A stretch of 64,000 nucleotides of DNA from Desmodesmus armatus (taxonomy: Eukaryota > Chlorophyta > Chlorophyceae > Sphaeropleales > Scenedesmaceae): NCBI GenBank assembly GCA_007449985.2, contig VIIQ02000310.1, positions 1 through 64,000 of the forward strand, written 5' to 3'. A model generated the notes under the pieces. That model saw only the letters and a list, made by a program, of their open reading frames with translations, ran no database searches and was not told the DNA's origin. The translations under genes were made by a program, and so were the position numbers. Below are positions 1 through 12,665 of the stretch, one piece after another; the first letter of the stretch is position 1, and each line of letters opens with the position of its first letter.

Positions 1-1942
1 CCCCCCCCCCTGCCCCCCCCAGGGCCCCGTCCTTGGCGTTGGGGCCACACGCCCCTCACCAAATCTGAAGATCGAACCCCCCCCCCCCCACCCCCACCCC
101 CTCACACCACCACCACCCACCCTTACAGCGTACCAGTCTGCGCTGTCAGCGGCCAATGGTGGGCATCATCCATTATCTTGGCCCCCCTCTCTCCCCCTGG
201 ACTACACCCCTCCCAACATTTGGTGGACTGAATACTGTTGGTTGGGGCCCCAAACACTTACACAGACCCGTGCCTGCGCCCCCCCCCCCTAAAACACACA
301 CAGGCGTACCAATCTGCACTGTCAGCGGCCAACGGTGGCATCACCCCCCAACTGGAGTCAGCCATCGAGGCCATGAACACACACAACGCATGGCAGGTAT
401 GTTCATGTGCATGCATGCAAGCCCGTGACATGGCATCCATGGGTGTTTGTCATGCCTTGCATGCATACGTTCAGGGAACACGCCATGGCTACATTCCAGA
501 GTAACAGTTACGCCCGGCAGTGCATGCCATGGCCCAGAACCAACGAGTCCCCCGTGCAGTGGCGGGCTGTGCTGCGGCATACATCATGTTGTGACTGGTG
601 TTTCTTGTGTGTCAGTCTCAAGCTACGTCATGCAGTTAGATAGTCAATGCAGACCTTCAAATTCTCTAATGCAGCCAACGAGCTGCGGTGATAGAGGGCC
701 AGTACAGACACAAGTGCCTCCATACGGTCTCTACAGCTACCCCCCCCCCCCACCCCCTTCATTCATGCCCTCCTGCCCCTTTTTCCTCCCTCCTCCTCCC
801 CCCCCCCCCCCCCCCCCGCAGTTGACAGTGATGCCAGCAGAAGCTGGAGGCTGTGGGGCTCAGGGACCCAGACGCAAAGGTAAGCAGTGGGGCACCGTGA
901 TTGGTGGGGGGGGTGAAGTGGGGGGTTGGATGGCGGGTGGGCGGGTGGGTGGGGGGGGAGGGGGGGAGGAGGGGGGGTGAAGGGACGGGGACGAGGGGGG
1001 GGGGTGTAGGGGGGGGGGTTGAAGGGGGGGGGTGAAGGAGGGAGGGGGGCAGGGGGTGAAGGGGTGGTGAAGGAGGGAGGGGGGCTGTAGGGTTAACTGC
1101 TGCCCAGCTCTGCACCAACACTCACAGACTGACAGCAGCAACCTGTGCGCTTGGTTGGTGACAGGACATGAGTTTGTTTGTGAGTTTGAGATGGTTTGCA
1201 TTGGTGGCTTCTCTTGACTGCTGTTCAGGTGTCGTCCCTGTCTGGTGGTCAGCGCCGCCGATTGTCCCCAGCTGCTGCCCTGCTGCGTTGCCCCCCCCCC
1301 ACACACACACACACATCAGTGCAGGTGTCTCACACACACCAAGTACTCCCTCTGTCGACACACATATACACAAGATCCACACACTGCAGCTTCGGCCGCC
1401 ACCTTGCACTTGATAAATGACATGAACATGTTTGATGCTTGCCATTCCCAGGTGTCGTCCCTGTCTGGCGGTCAGCGCCGGCGTTTGTCCCTGGCTGCTG
1501 CCTTGTTGGGTGACCCTGATCTCCTCATTCTGGACGAACCAACAAACCACATGGATGCAGGTGGGTGAGATTTGGGCTGGGGGGGGGGGCAAGGGAGGGG
1601 GGAATGGAGGTGCAGAGAAATCTACATGTTATGCTTGCTGCACCCAAGATGTGTCAGAATATGATATGCCGGGACCACTTCCCCCCCCCCCCCCTCGCAA
1701 GCCTTGCGTTGTGCTCGATACCCCTGCTTGGTTTGAAAAGTGCTGCTGTTGCTGCTGCTGCTGCTGTCATTGTGTGCAGCCATGATCACCTGGTTGGAGG
1801 ATGAGATCAGGGCATCACCAGACATGGCTGTCGTCATGGTCAGGTGGGTTTAGGGTTCAGGCTTTAGAGGTTTAGGAGCCAAAACAGGCTAACTAGGGTT
1901 CACACAGAACTTCACAGGGCTGAGATCTCACCCCCCTCCAAC

Positions 1943-1986
<44 letters not shown>

Positions 1987-2131
1987 AGTCACGACCGTGC
2001 ATTCATGGAGAGCTGCTGCAGCCAGCTGTTAGAGTTGGACCATGGGGGGTTCACTTCCATGCACCCCTTTGGGGGTAACGGCAGCTACGAGGCATTCAAG
2101 GAGGTGAGACTGTTGTGTGGCTGTGTGTGCT

Positions 2132-2164
<33 letters not shown>

Positions 2165-2987
2165 CGGAGGGGGGAGGGGGATTGTCAAAGTATGCATATG
2201 TGTCGAAGTATGGGGTGTCAAAGTATGCACATGTGTGTGTGCGTGCGTGCGTGCGTGCGGCGTTTTGTTGCACTCGCCACAGTTGAGATGTGTCAATGTA
2301 GGCATAATGATGCATACAACCTTTGAGAAGTATCCAGCTGTTGGAGTTGGACCATGGCGGGTTCACTTCCATGCACCCCTTTGGGGGCAACGGCAGCTAC
2401 AAAGCTTTCAAGGAGGTGAGACACTCACAGCCGGACTGTTGATTGGCTGTGGCTGTGTGTGTGGTATCTGTGGCCATGTTGGTGTGTGTGGCCATGTTTG
2501 GGGAGGGGGGGCTCAAAGCATGTGCGCGCATGCGTGCGTGCCGCGTTTTGATGCGCTCGCCACAGTTGAGATGTGTCGGGCGGTCAGCTTGGTTTGCGCC
2601 CCTTCGGGGGCAAACAGCAGCTACGAGGCCTTAGAGGAGGTATGTACGGTTTTGGTAAGCTCTCACTGTGACTGGCAGCCAGCTTGCTGGTTAGCGGCAT
2701 TCCCTTTGGGGCAACCCATCATAAGGCGACTGTGTGTCTGCATGTGCTCGTGCTTGGATCAGATCTGCACAGGCGGATCAACAGCAGCAGACACTGATGC
2801 CACTGCCACTGCCATCACTGCTGCCAGCAGTGCTGTCGTCACTAAACTGTCACTGCTGCTGCTGCTGCTGCTGTACGCTGCCACAGGCTCGTGCGGCGCG
2901 TCGAGCTGCACAGGCGTCTGCTGCTGCTGATGCCCGCACTGTTCTCAGAAAGGAGTCCGAGTGGATGGCACGACAACCCAAGGTGCG

Positions 2988-3038
<51 letters not shown>

Positions 3039-6000
3039 CGCTGCCGCTGTTCTCACAGTCATCATTGCACTCCCAGCGCTGCCGCACTGCGCTGCTGCCG
3101 GCATTGAATGCTTTTTAGGGCCAGCGTTGAGCAGACACATACATCGTCACTTACATCGCCGCTCACAACACCTCGTCACTTACAATAAGGTACCTCAGCA
3201 CAGCTTTTTTTTAGGTATAAGGGGGGGGGGGGAACCCCACCGGCTGGCCACACAACAACAGCCGAAGCTGCCGGGAGCCCGAGGTCTAGCCTCACACCGA
3301 TGACGCACGCCTAAACACCCTTTGTACTCAGGAGGTGCCCAGCGCCGGACCAAACTCGCATGGGAGTTGAACCCACACACACCCCACGTGTACTACAGCA
3401 TTTAGGCCATGCACAGCTTTTGATGTCAGTTGCTGTGTTAATGCCTCAGCGTCCCCTGTTGCCATGTTGTCAGTGCTCTGCTGTGTCTGCCCCTCCCTTT
3501 CATATTCCAACCCTTCCATTTTCCACTCCCTGGCCCTCCTCCTACACCTAGGCTCGTTCCGTCAAGGCCAAGGCTCGTGTGGATGCTTCCTGTCGTACTA
3601 CGTACTACTAGTAGACCTCCTCCCTCACTCACACACACTCCACCCCCTCGCTCACTCTCACCACCTGCCCCTCCCCCCCCCCCTCCCCTCTTATTCACCC
3701 ATAGGCTCGTTCCGTCAAGGCCAAGGCTCGTGTTGATGCCTACAGTGAACTGCAGGAGAAGGCACGGGACACACCCCTCCCGATGTAAAGCCCGACTTTG
3801 GACGTGTGGCCATGCTGCGGCTAGGTATGTGTGGATGTGGGCGGGGGTGACGAGTTTGTATGGGGAGATCAGGGGGTGCAGGGGTAGCCTACTGCCTAAT
3901 CTCCCGGGGGTGATTTTGATGGGGGGGCAGGGACCCTGCTGTCGGTTGAGTGTGGAGGGGGGCCAGGGGAACAAGAGGGGGGGGGGAGTGCAAAGTGTGC
4001 TGCAGGAGAAGGCAAGGGATACACCACCGTGGTAGGAGTCCTGATGTCAAAACTCGACTATGGACGGGTGGCCATGCTGCAGTTAGGTGTGTGTGGATGT
4101 GTGTGTGTGGGGGGGGGGGGTGTTAGGGGGGGGAGAGGGATGGTGTAGCGACTCCACACGGTTTGACTGGGAAAGGGGGAGGGGCACAGTGGTGAGGGAA
4201 AGGGAGGGAGGGAGGCCTTGGAGTTGTTCAAAGTGTGTGCGCACCTGCCAAATGTCTATGTATCTCTGTGTCCCTCCCCACCCTTCTCACTTTGCAGGCA
4301 ACAAGGCAGTTGAGTTGTTCAACGTGTGTGTCAGCACCCCCGACGGCTCTAAGCAGCCTCCAGGGTTGGGGAGGGCGGGACATTTGCATGTAGCAGTTGT
4401 CTCTATATTCCCCTCTCAGCAAGAATGCTGTTGAGCTGTTCAACATGTGTGTCAAGCTGCCAAATGCCTCTGTATCTCCCCCCCCTCCTTTACCTTCTTG
4501 CCACGTTGCAGGCAACAAGGCAGTCGAGTTGTTCAATGTGTGTGTCAGCACTCCCGACGGCTCAAAGCAGCTGGCTCAGGGTTGGGGAGGACTCTTTCCT
4601 GACGCAGTCGCATGCAACATCAATGATACACATGATTTGATGTGTGACTCGGACCTAGGGTGTCCTAGAGCTGGTGCTTGATTGGGGACATACTGAGGGA
4701 GCGTCAACACTCTGTCTTGCAATGCATGCACTGTCTCCCCCCCCCCTGCAGGCAACAAGGCAGTCGAGTTGTTCAACGTGTGTGTCAGCACCCCAGACGG
4801 CTCAAAGCAGCTGCTGAGGGACTTCAGCTATGAGTTCACACCAGGGAGCCGCATCGGCATTGCGGGGCCTAATGGGGCTGGCAAATCAACATTGCTTGAT
4901 GTTGTGGCTGGCTTGAGGCAACCACAGGTGAGGTGGACCCCCCCCCCTTCCATTGCGCAGTCCCCCCCCCCTCGGAGACCCTCGGTCATGATCCCCCCCC
5001 CCTCAAGGGAGCGTTGTGGTGCTTTGTCTGTGCTGCTTTCTCGCAACAGGCCATCGTCAAGTTCCCCAGTACTCTCACATGCCTAGCTTGACATGTTGCT
5101 TGTCTTGCAGGGAGCTCCCCGCTCAGCGGGAGGAGTACTTTCAGCAGCAGCAAATTTCACTGAACCACTGCTCACCCTTGTGCCCCTACCCTCCCCCTAA
5201 CCTCGACCCCCATTCGCTTGTACTGCAGTCTGGCCGTGTGGATGTAGGTGAGACTGCGGTGGTGGGTTACTTCCAGCAGCACCCTCCCCCAGTGCCTGAC
5301 AACCTGAGACTGGTAGACTACATCAGGTGGGTGGTGTGTACGGTTGTTGGGGGGGCGAGGGGTGTGTCACACACAGTGTGAGGAGGAAGTATGCACATAT
5401 GCTCAACAGCCCGCAGTTTTTGGCTGGGTGCCGGAAGCCCTGGCTCACTCTCACTTTCACTCTGCCCCGCCTGTCCCAAGCATTGGCAGCCTGGTAGTAT
5501 TCACAACCCCTAATCTATGCACCCCCCCCTCGCCCGCCGCACACATCCACAGGGATGTGTCAGAGAAGAGGAAGGCTCGCAAGGGCGACAGTGGGCTGAC
5601 AGGCCCTGTGGACATCCCTGAAGTGCTGCTGGAGAAGCTGGGCTTTCCACGCAAGAGGCAGTTCCAAAAGGTGAGAATAATCCCGTGTATTCTTTTGATT
5701 TGGCAGGGGTGCAAGCAGGATGTTATATACTTTGCTCTGTTTTGGGAATGCCGAGACACAAAGAGGCTGGGAGCTCAAGTGCGATCTCGGGGTGCACAGT
5801 GCAGACCTGCCGAGAAACAGAGTGGGAACGGTGACAACAATAGCGAGTGAGGGTGCGTGGTGAAGAAGGGGAGAAATTAAAAATCAGCCCCTTTCCTCGT
5901 TGCGCAGGTCGAGTCCTTGTCGGGTGGCGAGCGACGTCGGCTGCACCTCGCCGCCGTGCTGGCCACCGCACCAAACATTCTCATCCTCGACGAACCCACA

Positions 6001-7509
6001 AACGACCTGGATCTGTCGACAGTCGAGGTGCTCGAAGAGTTCCTCGGAAAATATCGCGGTCTGCTGCTGGTCGTGAGTCACGATCGGTCGTTTATGGAGG
6101 GAGCGACGGACGACTTGCTGGTGTTGCCGGGTGATGGGAGTGTGGAGCGGTTCCAGGGGACGTACTCGGACTACTTGCGGCACCAGCAGAAGCAGCAGGC
6201 GGAGAGGTGAGAGTAAGAACGGCATGGGGTTGACATGTGTGTGTAGACACAGGGAGTGTGTGTGTGTGTGTGGGGGGGGGGGGCGGGGGGGGGGGGGACA
6301 CAGTTTCAATTTTTGTCTTGTTGTGTGAGGGATGCGGGTGATGGGAGTGTGGAGCGGTTCCAGGGGACGTACTTGGACTACTTGCGGCACCAGCGGAAGC
6401 AGCAAGCTGAGAGGTGGTTTCGATAACAGCGGCATAGGGTGGACATGAAGGGGAGGTACACTTTACACAGACACAACTTCATGTTTTGTGTTTCGTTGTG
6501 TGAGAATACCCCTCTGTATTGGAAAAATCCGGGTCGCTGTACAGTGGCATGAAAAGTGTGTAGACCACGATGCGCAACATAAGCAGCATTCATGGTGACA
6601 TGAGCCTGAAGACATGAGCTTTAGCAGTGGCTTGCACTGCAGCATTGCTTTGAGCTTAAGGCTCAAGCAGCCTGCAGCACGGCCATGAAAAGCACTCAAC
6701 ACGGTTTGGTGCTGCTGTCTTCGTGTGCTTGCAGGGTACAGCAAGAGCGGCAATCCAGCAACGGCGCGGCCAGCAGCAGCAGCAGCAATGAAACCAGCAG
6801 CAGCAACGGCAACGGCAACGGCAGTAAAGCCGGCAAGTCAGGACGCAGCACCAGCAGCAGCAGTCAAAGCAAATCACCACCAGCACCAGCAGCAGCGGCG
6901 GCAGCAGCAGCAACAGCAACGTCAAGCAGCAGCAAGGCGGCCAAGCAAAGCAGCAAGCGAACCTTGGGGTTGTTTGAGCGACAGGAGTATGAGGTGGGTG
7001 TGCATTCTATCAGCTGGATCTTCCTGAAAGGCCTCTGCGTGTGGTTTGAGGGCTCCGGGGGGGGGGGGGGGGGCATCGCAGCTCAAAGGGCACTGTTCAA
7101 GTAGTATGAGGTAGGGGAAGGTCCAGTTGCACACTTTGTTTTGGAGGGCCCCTCCACACACACAGGCGGTCTCTGTGTGTGTGTGTGGGGGGGGGGAGCC
7201 GACCTTGATGCCCAGCTGCAGAAGGACAGCGACAAGCTCAATTTGCTCTCACCAACACAACACACTAACACACCTGTTCACCCCCCCCCCCGCACCAATA
7301 TCCTGCACCCGCAGAAACTGAGTAACGACATGTCAAGTCTTGAAGCCCAGCTGAAGAAGGGCAGCGACAAGCTCAACTTGCTCAACAGCAAGGGGGCTGC
7401 TTGGGCAGACATAGAGGCACTGAGCCTGGAGATGGGGGAGCTGCAGGAACAGTACGACGCAAAAGAGGAGCGCTGGTTTGAGCTGGCTGAAATCGCCGGC
7501 GATCTGTGA
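1..7509 (+). CDS. ABCF-family ATPase (Uup/ABCF5-like), 5' end outside window
   Basis: Soluble tandem-ABC ATPase of the ABCF class, which acts on ribosomes rather than in membranes; plant members of this subtype are often plastid-targeted. Exons read here: 303-396, ~822-880, 1452-1559 (first-domain signature LSGGQ and Walker [13 protein letters not shown]), 1779-1842, 1989-2104 (H-loop SHDRAF), 2887-2981, ~3704-3822, 4752-4927 (second Walker [10 protein letters not shown]), 5229-5325, 5552-5669, 5908-6207 ([23 protein letters not shown]), 6736-6992 (Ser/Ala-rich linker) and 7315-7509 (coiled C-terminal tail with [13 protein letters not shown]). The first Walker A lies left of the window. Frame is lost at ~835 and ~3775; in each case one extra C in a C-run would restore the family consensus, so assembly error is likely. 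Introns hold partial exon copies and one SINE. Identity is seen directly; the plastid role is inferred from the subfamily. Confidence 0.93.
2332..2640 (+). repeat. Two partial echoes of ABCF exon 1989-2104
   Basis: 2332-2414 repeats the 3' two thirds of the preceding exon, including the peptide [13 protein letters not shown] and the AAGGAG/gtgag donor. 2565-2640 is a shorter, more diverged copy of the same end. Both lie in the following intron. Further echoes in this gene are at 126-170, 1229-1290, 3549-3587, ~4000-4086, 4298-4362, 4510-4577, 6334-6413 and 7203-7246. Confidence 0.8.
2989..3036. repeat. (CTG)16 tract after a splice donor
   Basis: Uninterrupted CTG triplets begin a few bases after the donor of ABCF exon 2887-2981. 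A similar tract at about 1943-1987 ends at an acceptor CTGCAG. Confidence 0.9.
3209..3410 (-). mobile_element. SINE-like retroelement, near-complete copy in an ABCF intron
   Basis: On the minus strand the element runs from 3410 to an A-rich tail at ~3205-3212. It is flanked by an 11-base direct repeat, gcacagctttt, at 3198-3208 and 3411-3421, as expected for a target-site duplication. GGTTCAACTCC at 3373-3363 (minus) fits the Pol III B-box. TGGCCTAAATG at 3409-3399 is a tentative A-box; it sits closer to the 5' end than in a real tRNA. A body of about 150 bases matches the copy at 12811-12971. No ORF. SINE is an inference from the tail, duplication and B-box. Confidence 0.7.
4298..4577 (+). 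repeat. Two upstream echoes of ABCF exon 4752-4927
   Basis: 4298-4362 and 4510-4577 repeat the 5' end of the Walker-A exon, including the ttgcaggcaacaagg acceptor junction and the peptide [19 protein letters not shown]. Both are abandoned before the Walker A. Weaker traces (ELFN.C) are seen near 4211-4260 and 4424-4480. Confidence 0.82.
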
Positions 7510-7523
7510 TGAAGACGTTTGGA

Positions 7524-7528
7524 TGTAA
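7524..7528 (+). promoter_or_regulatory. TGTAA poly(A) signal of the ABCF gene
   Basis: TGTAA lies 15 bases after the ABCF stop codon. TGTAA is the usual polyadenylation motif of chlorophycean algae. A second TGTAA follows the duplicated terminal exon near 7766. Confidence 0.45.
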
Positions 7529-7647
7529 CATGTCGGGGTTTAGTACTTATTTGACCAGATCCGCAGTTTTGTGCACTGGGTAAAGGTCCTCCAAGGTTAG
7601 CTGTACGGTAATGGGTGTGCGTGATTTTGTGTTGGGGTCAGAAGTGG

Positions 7648-7752
7648 GCAGACAAAGAAGCACTGAGCTTGGAGATGGGGCAGCTGCAGACACAGTACGA
7701 CATAAAAGAGGAACGCTGGTTTGAGCTGGCTGAGATAGCTGGCGACCTGTGA
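7648..7752 (+). repeat. Echo of the ABCF terminal exon after the stop codon
   Basis: About 105 bases repeat the last part of the terminal exon ([13 protein letters not shown] followed by TGA) roughly 240 bases downstream, including its stop codon and the 3' flank with TGTAA. It lies outside the coding region, so the echoes are not limited to introns. Confidence 0.8.
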
Positions 7753-8098
7753 AGCAGGGGTGTGGATGTAACACGTTGGGTGTCTGGACTTGTTTGGCCA
7801 GATCCTCAGTAGTGTGAACAGTGTGAAGCTAAGCTGTGTTGTGTTCCTGGGCCGTGATGGAGTTGTGTGCGAAGCTGGGTCAGTTATCGAAACCACTACG
7901 CCGGCAGCCCCTCATCTGGACAATTTAGTAATGGGCAGGCATCCCTACGCGGGCACTCAAGTTGCAACGCCCAAAGTTGACCAGGTCAACCAAAAGTGAT
8001 GGGGGTAGGCACGGGGTCTCTGTGGGCTTTGCTGGTTCTTCCCTGGCAGCGTTATTCTATCTTAGTGAGTGAGTGATGCAGGTTAGTTGTCGAGAGAG

Positions 8099-9664
8099 AT
8101 GGCAACTCCTGTCACTACATGGACAGAGCTGCTGGACAAGAAGGTGAGCACAGGCACTGCACAGTGGAGCTCCTGCTTCCCAATACCGTATTGGCTTCAC
8201 AATGTGGATTTGATTTGCAGGGTCAAATCAGGCCAAAGCTGATGGTTTCAGTACATCCTTGCTCAGTGGGGGGTGTAGTCATTGCTGTTGGAACTGGCCA
8301 TTGAGTAGCAAGCTTGTATGGGTGCTTGGAATGGATTGCCGTTTTCACGTGTTGGGTACTGCCGCTGTGCTATGCCGCAGTTTCCCCACCTAGTGCTGGC
8401 TGGATGTAGCCAATCGATGGCTGCAAACAGATACGCCACAGCCATGCCAGCACAGGACATGGCAGCGCTATGGTGGCATCTGCTGCTGCAGGCTTACCAC
8501 CACTGGCATCAAGCACCGACTGCAGCGGCGCCAGCACTGCTGGCAGTAACGGGCTGGCAACCATGCTGTGGGAGCAGATCGAGCAGTCCGGCCTCCTGCA
8601 GCAGCTGCCAGTCCTGTTCAGGGGTTACTTGGATCTTCAGATGTGTGCACCGACAGGCAGTGCTGCCTTGACAGATCCTCACCTGGCTCGCAACACCATC
8701 AACCTGCTCAACCTTTTGGAGGGCTTGCTAAAGCTGCAGCCCTCCTTCCTCAAAGCCCACCCAGCAGGGCAGCAATGTGTGGTGCCATCCATGCAGCTAG
8801 GCTTGGCAAGCCTTCAGACCATCAGCAGAGCCCTGGAACAGACGGGGCAACTGGAGTGCATGACACAGTGGCTGGTTGCTCTTACAACGCAGCAAGCATG
8901 GCTGCATCTGCGGCTACAGATCTGCTGAAGACCCTCAACCAGCAGTCAGCTAGCAGGGAATCCAGCCGTTGCGGCAGCCACAGCATCAGCAGCAGCCAGC
9001 AAACTGCAGCTGTTGCATGGCTGCAAGCTGAGAGTATGGTGCAGTGGGTGTGTGTGAATGCCATCTTGACAATGCTAGCACAACTCCTGCCAGGAACTGC
9101 TCAGCAGCCACTGGCGGCACGAGCAGCCGGCAGCAGGAGTGAGGCTGCGGCCAACAGCCATCTCGGCAGCTGACAACCCATGGCTGGCAACATGCCCCGG
9201 GCCCGGCCTGAGTGGCTGTGTGCCGCCTTGGCCACTACCGTGCCAGCAGCATACAGCAGCATGCTGGAGCAGCTGGGAATCAGCGAAGAGGTGGGGTTGT
9301 GGCTGGCAGCAAGTGTCAAGGCAAGCCACACGGCACGGCAGGCGTCAGGTGGACAGCCACTGCCTGGAACGTCAGTCAAGAGCAGCGCTGATTGGAATGG
9401 CGTGCTGGGTGCGCTGAAGGGATACAATGTGGTGCAGATGGCTCTGGAAAGCCACAGCATGCACCACACCCGCTTGTCGGGCTTGCACATGTCCTTAGCA
9501 GCCGCTATCCTGCAAGGTCAGTCCAGCGTGCCCCCTGGAGGGCTAACGGCCTTGGGAGCAGGCTGCGGCCTTATGTGCCAGGCGGCTGTGGATGCATGCA
9601 TGTATGCAGCGATGTTGAACCAGCCACTGCATCTCTCAGGGCGACAGAACCGCCTACACCCGGT

Positions 9665-9695
<31 letters not shown>

Positions 9696-9826
9696 GCAGC
9701 AGGGGCTGTAGAGGTGTTCTCAACTGCAAAGCAGGCAGTCGTGCAGCTGAGCGCTGATGTGCTTAAGAACTTGCTGAGCGAGTGCCGCGGCTTGTTTGAC
9801 AGTCAGCAGGGCAGCACAAGCGGTTG

Positions 9827-9874
<48 letters not shown>

Positions 9875-11153
9875 GCTTCTGCAGTCATGTCAGCCACTTG
9901 TTCTGCTCCTTGCCAGCGCGTTTGCCACCAAAAAGCCAGCCGGACCTCACTGGCACTGCTTTGAGCTGGGTTGAGCAGCTAGCGACTGCATTCAAGGCAG
10001 ACGCTCATCCGGAGATAGCATCCCTAGCTGCTGCCGCCACCAGCATGATTCCTGGCCTCGTGCGGCAACAGAGGGGCCCGGACAGGCCGATCCTGCAGCT
10101 GCCTGTCTCGCACTCCCATTGTTGCAAGGTGCTGCAGGATTGTGTACGCATGGTGGCAGCAGCACCGACAGTAACAGCAGCAGCAGCAGCCTCTTCAAGC
10201 GACATGACGCAGCTGGCCGCCAAGCTGTTTGCGACAGTTGCCACATTCTTGCTGGCAGGCCGAGGGAACCACTCCTGCCAGACCTCGATCCAAGCCTATA
10301 GTGGCCCTCTGGTAGCCCCAGTGGCTGATTCAGGGGATGTGAGCAGTCCTGATGCTCTCAAGCTGTTGGGCCTGTTGTGCAGCTTGCTGAAGGTGTGCAA
10401 CAACGGCAGCAGCACAGCGATTGCAGCTGCTCGCGTGCTGACAGTTGGCACCTCTGGACTGTTTCAACAGGATGTCAGCACAACTGTGCTGGCTGCAGTT
10501 TCTTCCATGGTGAGGGCCGCTCTGCTTTGCAAGCCACCCCACCACGGGGAAAGCAGCGCTGGCAGTAGTGCAAGCATAGCAGCACTGCCATGGCTTGTGC
10601 TGCTCGGCTGCTGCTGCCACACATGTATTATCATTGCGAAGTACTGGCAGGTCAGTGAGGAGGCTGGTAGGCCGTCTGCTGCCATCCAAAAGACCCAGTG
10701 GGGTGTGCACAGGGGGGTGCTTGGCCTGAACCTGCAGCAGCTGCAGACTAGTCTGAATCGCGTGGTGCAGTGGTTGGCAGCAGCAGGCACTGCAGAGCAG
10801 CTGCAAGCTCTGGGGCATCAGCCCCGGGACCTGCAGCAGCAGCTGGCAGAGGCAACGGGGGCACTTGGAAACATCAGCAACGACCTGAGAGCTGCAAACC
10901 TTTTTGGGCAAGGTCGCAGTGCAGCATTAGCAGCGCTTGCGGGCATTCAGGAGCAGCTGCAGGGCAGCTGGCAGGGTGCTGGCCTGCTTTGCCATCCCGC
11001 ATGCCTGCAACAACCCCCTGCGACGTGTGCGGTGCCTCAGAAACTCAGCTGGTGCGCGGTAGCAGCTGCATCTGTGGCGGCTGCCGCACAGCCCGCTACT
11101 GCGGGAAGGCCTGCCAGCGTGCAGCATGGGGCCAGCACAGGCCGCTGTGCTAG
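8099..11153 (+). pseudogene. MYND-finger protein, frame-broken copy 1
   Basis: Exon 1 (8099-8143) encodes MATPVTTWTELLDKK and ends at AAG/gtgagc. The body starts near 8379 and matches, block by block, the minus-strand gene at 46405-43236. Matching blocks include MLWEQIEQSGLLQQLP, QPSFLKAHPAGQQCVVPSM and MLEQLGISEEVGLWLA. The C-terminus is a MYND zinc finger (CDVCG, CICGGCRTARYCGKAC, QHRPLC; 11022-11150), a protein-protein interaction module. The frame changes at ~8465, ~8885, ~9935, ~10975 and ~11020, with an in-frame TGA at 9171. Poly-Ser and poly-Gln come from CAG tracts. It could be a decayed paralogue, or an intact gene spoiled by assembly indels; homology alone cannot decide. Confidence 0.6.
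9829..9872. repeat. (CAG)n tract encoding poly-Ser
   Basis: About 14 CAG triplets, read as AGC, inside MYND copy 1. Copy 2 has an interrupted Ser-rich stretch at the same protein position. One of the frame changes of copy 1 lies about 60 bases downstream. Confidence 0.9.
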
Positions 11154-12541
11154 GCATTGGCGGCAGCGGCAGCATTGGCACCATCAGCAGCATCAGGCGG
11201 GGTGGCCAATGCAGCAGGGCGGAAGGTTGAACTGTGTTGGGTGCCAACTGCTGCTGCAGAACCCAGTGTGTTTGGTTGCACGTGCAACCCCACAGTGCAC
11301 TGTGTTGGCAAGACTGGGTGTGGCAGTTGCGCATCAGACGTGCATTTTGGTCACAGTTTGTGGAATTTGTGACACATGAAGGTTGCCTGTATGTTTGTTT
11401 GTTGTGATTTGGCTGGGTGGCGCATGCATGCAAGGTAACGTACATCCTGGAACCTTGTGCTGAACTTGTGAGCGCCTTGGAGACTCTGCCTGTGCATGTT
11501 TGCGTCCAGGATCATGATTTGATCGCAGCCGTGATAGACCGCAACCTGCTGAGTGTTACTGCATCTTATCACTGTAAAACACCACCCCATCTGCTCCAGA
11601 CAGTGCTGTTGGCAGTACAAACTGAGAAAGGCGCCAACAGCTTGCCGGATCCACAATGCGGCGTGACAGTATCAGTGTACTGACGGTCTGTCTGGTGACC
11701 ATGTAGCCACACCAACAGGTGCTGCAGCAGCGACATGTGCCAGTTACCAACACTGTTCCGCATACATGCCGGTGGCATCAGCCACACAACTACTAGTGGG
11801 CCTGGTACTACCTACGGCACACACCTGCATTGCAATCCCGTGAATGCCAGCAATGCACCCAAGTGTCACACAATGTCAGGCCAAGCAACAAGCATGGCTG
11901 ATAAGTTCAACATCACTCTCAATACCAATATCAGCCGGAGAGAGGCGTTTCTTGCACGACAAATACCAGACTGGGTGCATGCATCACAAATATAGTATAC
12001 TCAGCAAGCACGCAAGTTTGCCTGCATACCTGCACAATTCCAATTCCAATACCATCATGCCACTGATATTGCCCTAAGGGCTGAGGGTAATAGCTCCTGC
12101 AAAACCCTGCGTCATCATACTGTGTACCTTGCAGTACAACAAGACTGTCATATACTGACTGACCCAATGTTACTCCTACTGGTAGCAACCAACCACAGCA
12201 TGAGGCAGCCAATTGAGCTGCATGCAATCTGCAAGTAACGGATCTCACGCCTCAGTGGGATGCAGGCCCCGGGACAACTTATGCTGGCACATTCCACAAC
12301 TCTGTCGAACACTTCAGTTGGTCCATTACCGCACATCATGCTGCAGTAGCCGCAATGGCATGGCATCTGTGCTTGCCAAGCTGATGACAGACTCTCGCGC
12401 CAACCACAATCGCTGTCACACAACACAATCCGCCGAGGCAAACTGTGGTCTGGCAGATGTCCACCACATGTCCTTTCAACCAGTGCAGTGACACTGGCCG
12501 CCGCCACTTGTCACAGCAGCAGAATAATGACACATTCAGCA
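11154..12541. other. Intergenic, no gene recognised
   Basis: Convergent gap between the MYND copy and the end of the CAP gene. Only short overlapping ORFs without domain signatures or convincing splice structure are present. I see no tRNA and no clear repeat. Confidence 0.5.
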
Positions 12542-12626
12542 TCACTTGCTGCCCTTTGGCAGCACGTTTGTGGGGAAGCCACCGTACACATTGCCAGGGG
12601 GGCTGTACCTGCAAACATGTAACAAC

Positions 12627-12665
<39 letters not shown>

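Noticed and set aside
1849..1865. TTTAGGG telomere-like word
   Set aside because: A single TTTAGGG with degenerate neighbours; not a telomeric array.
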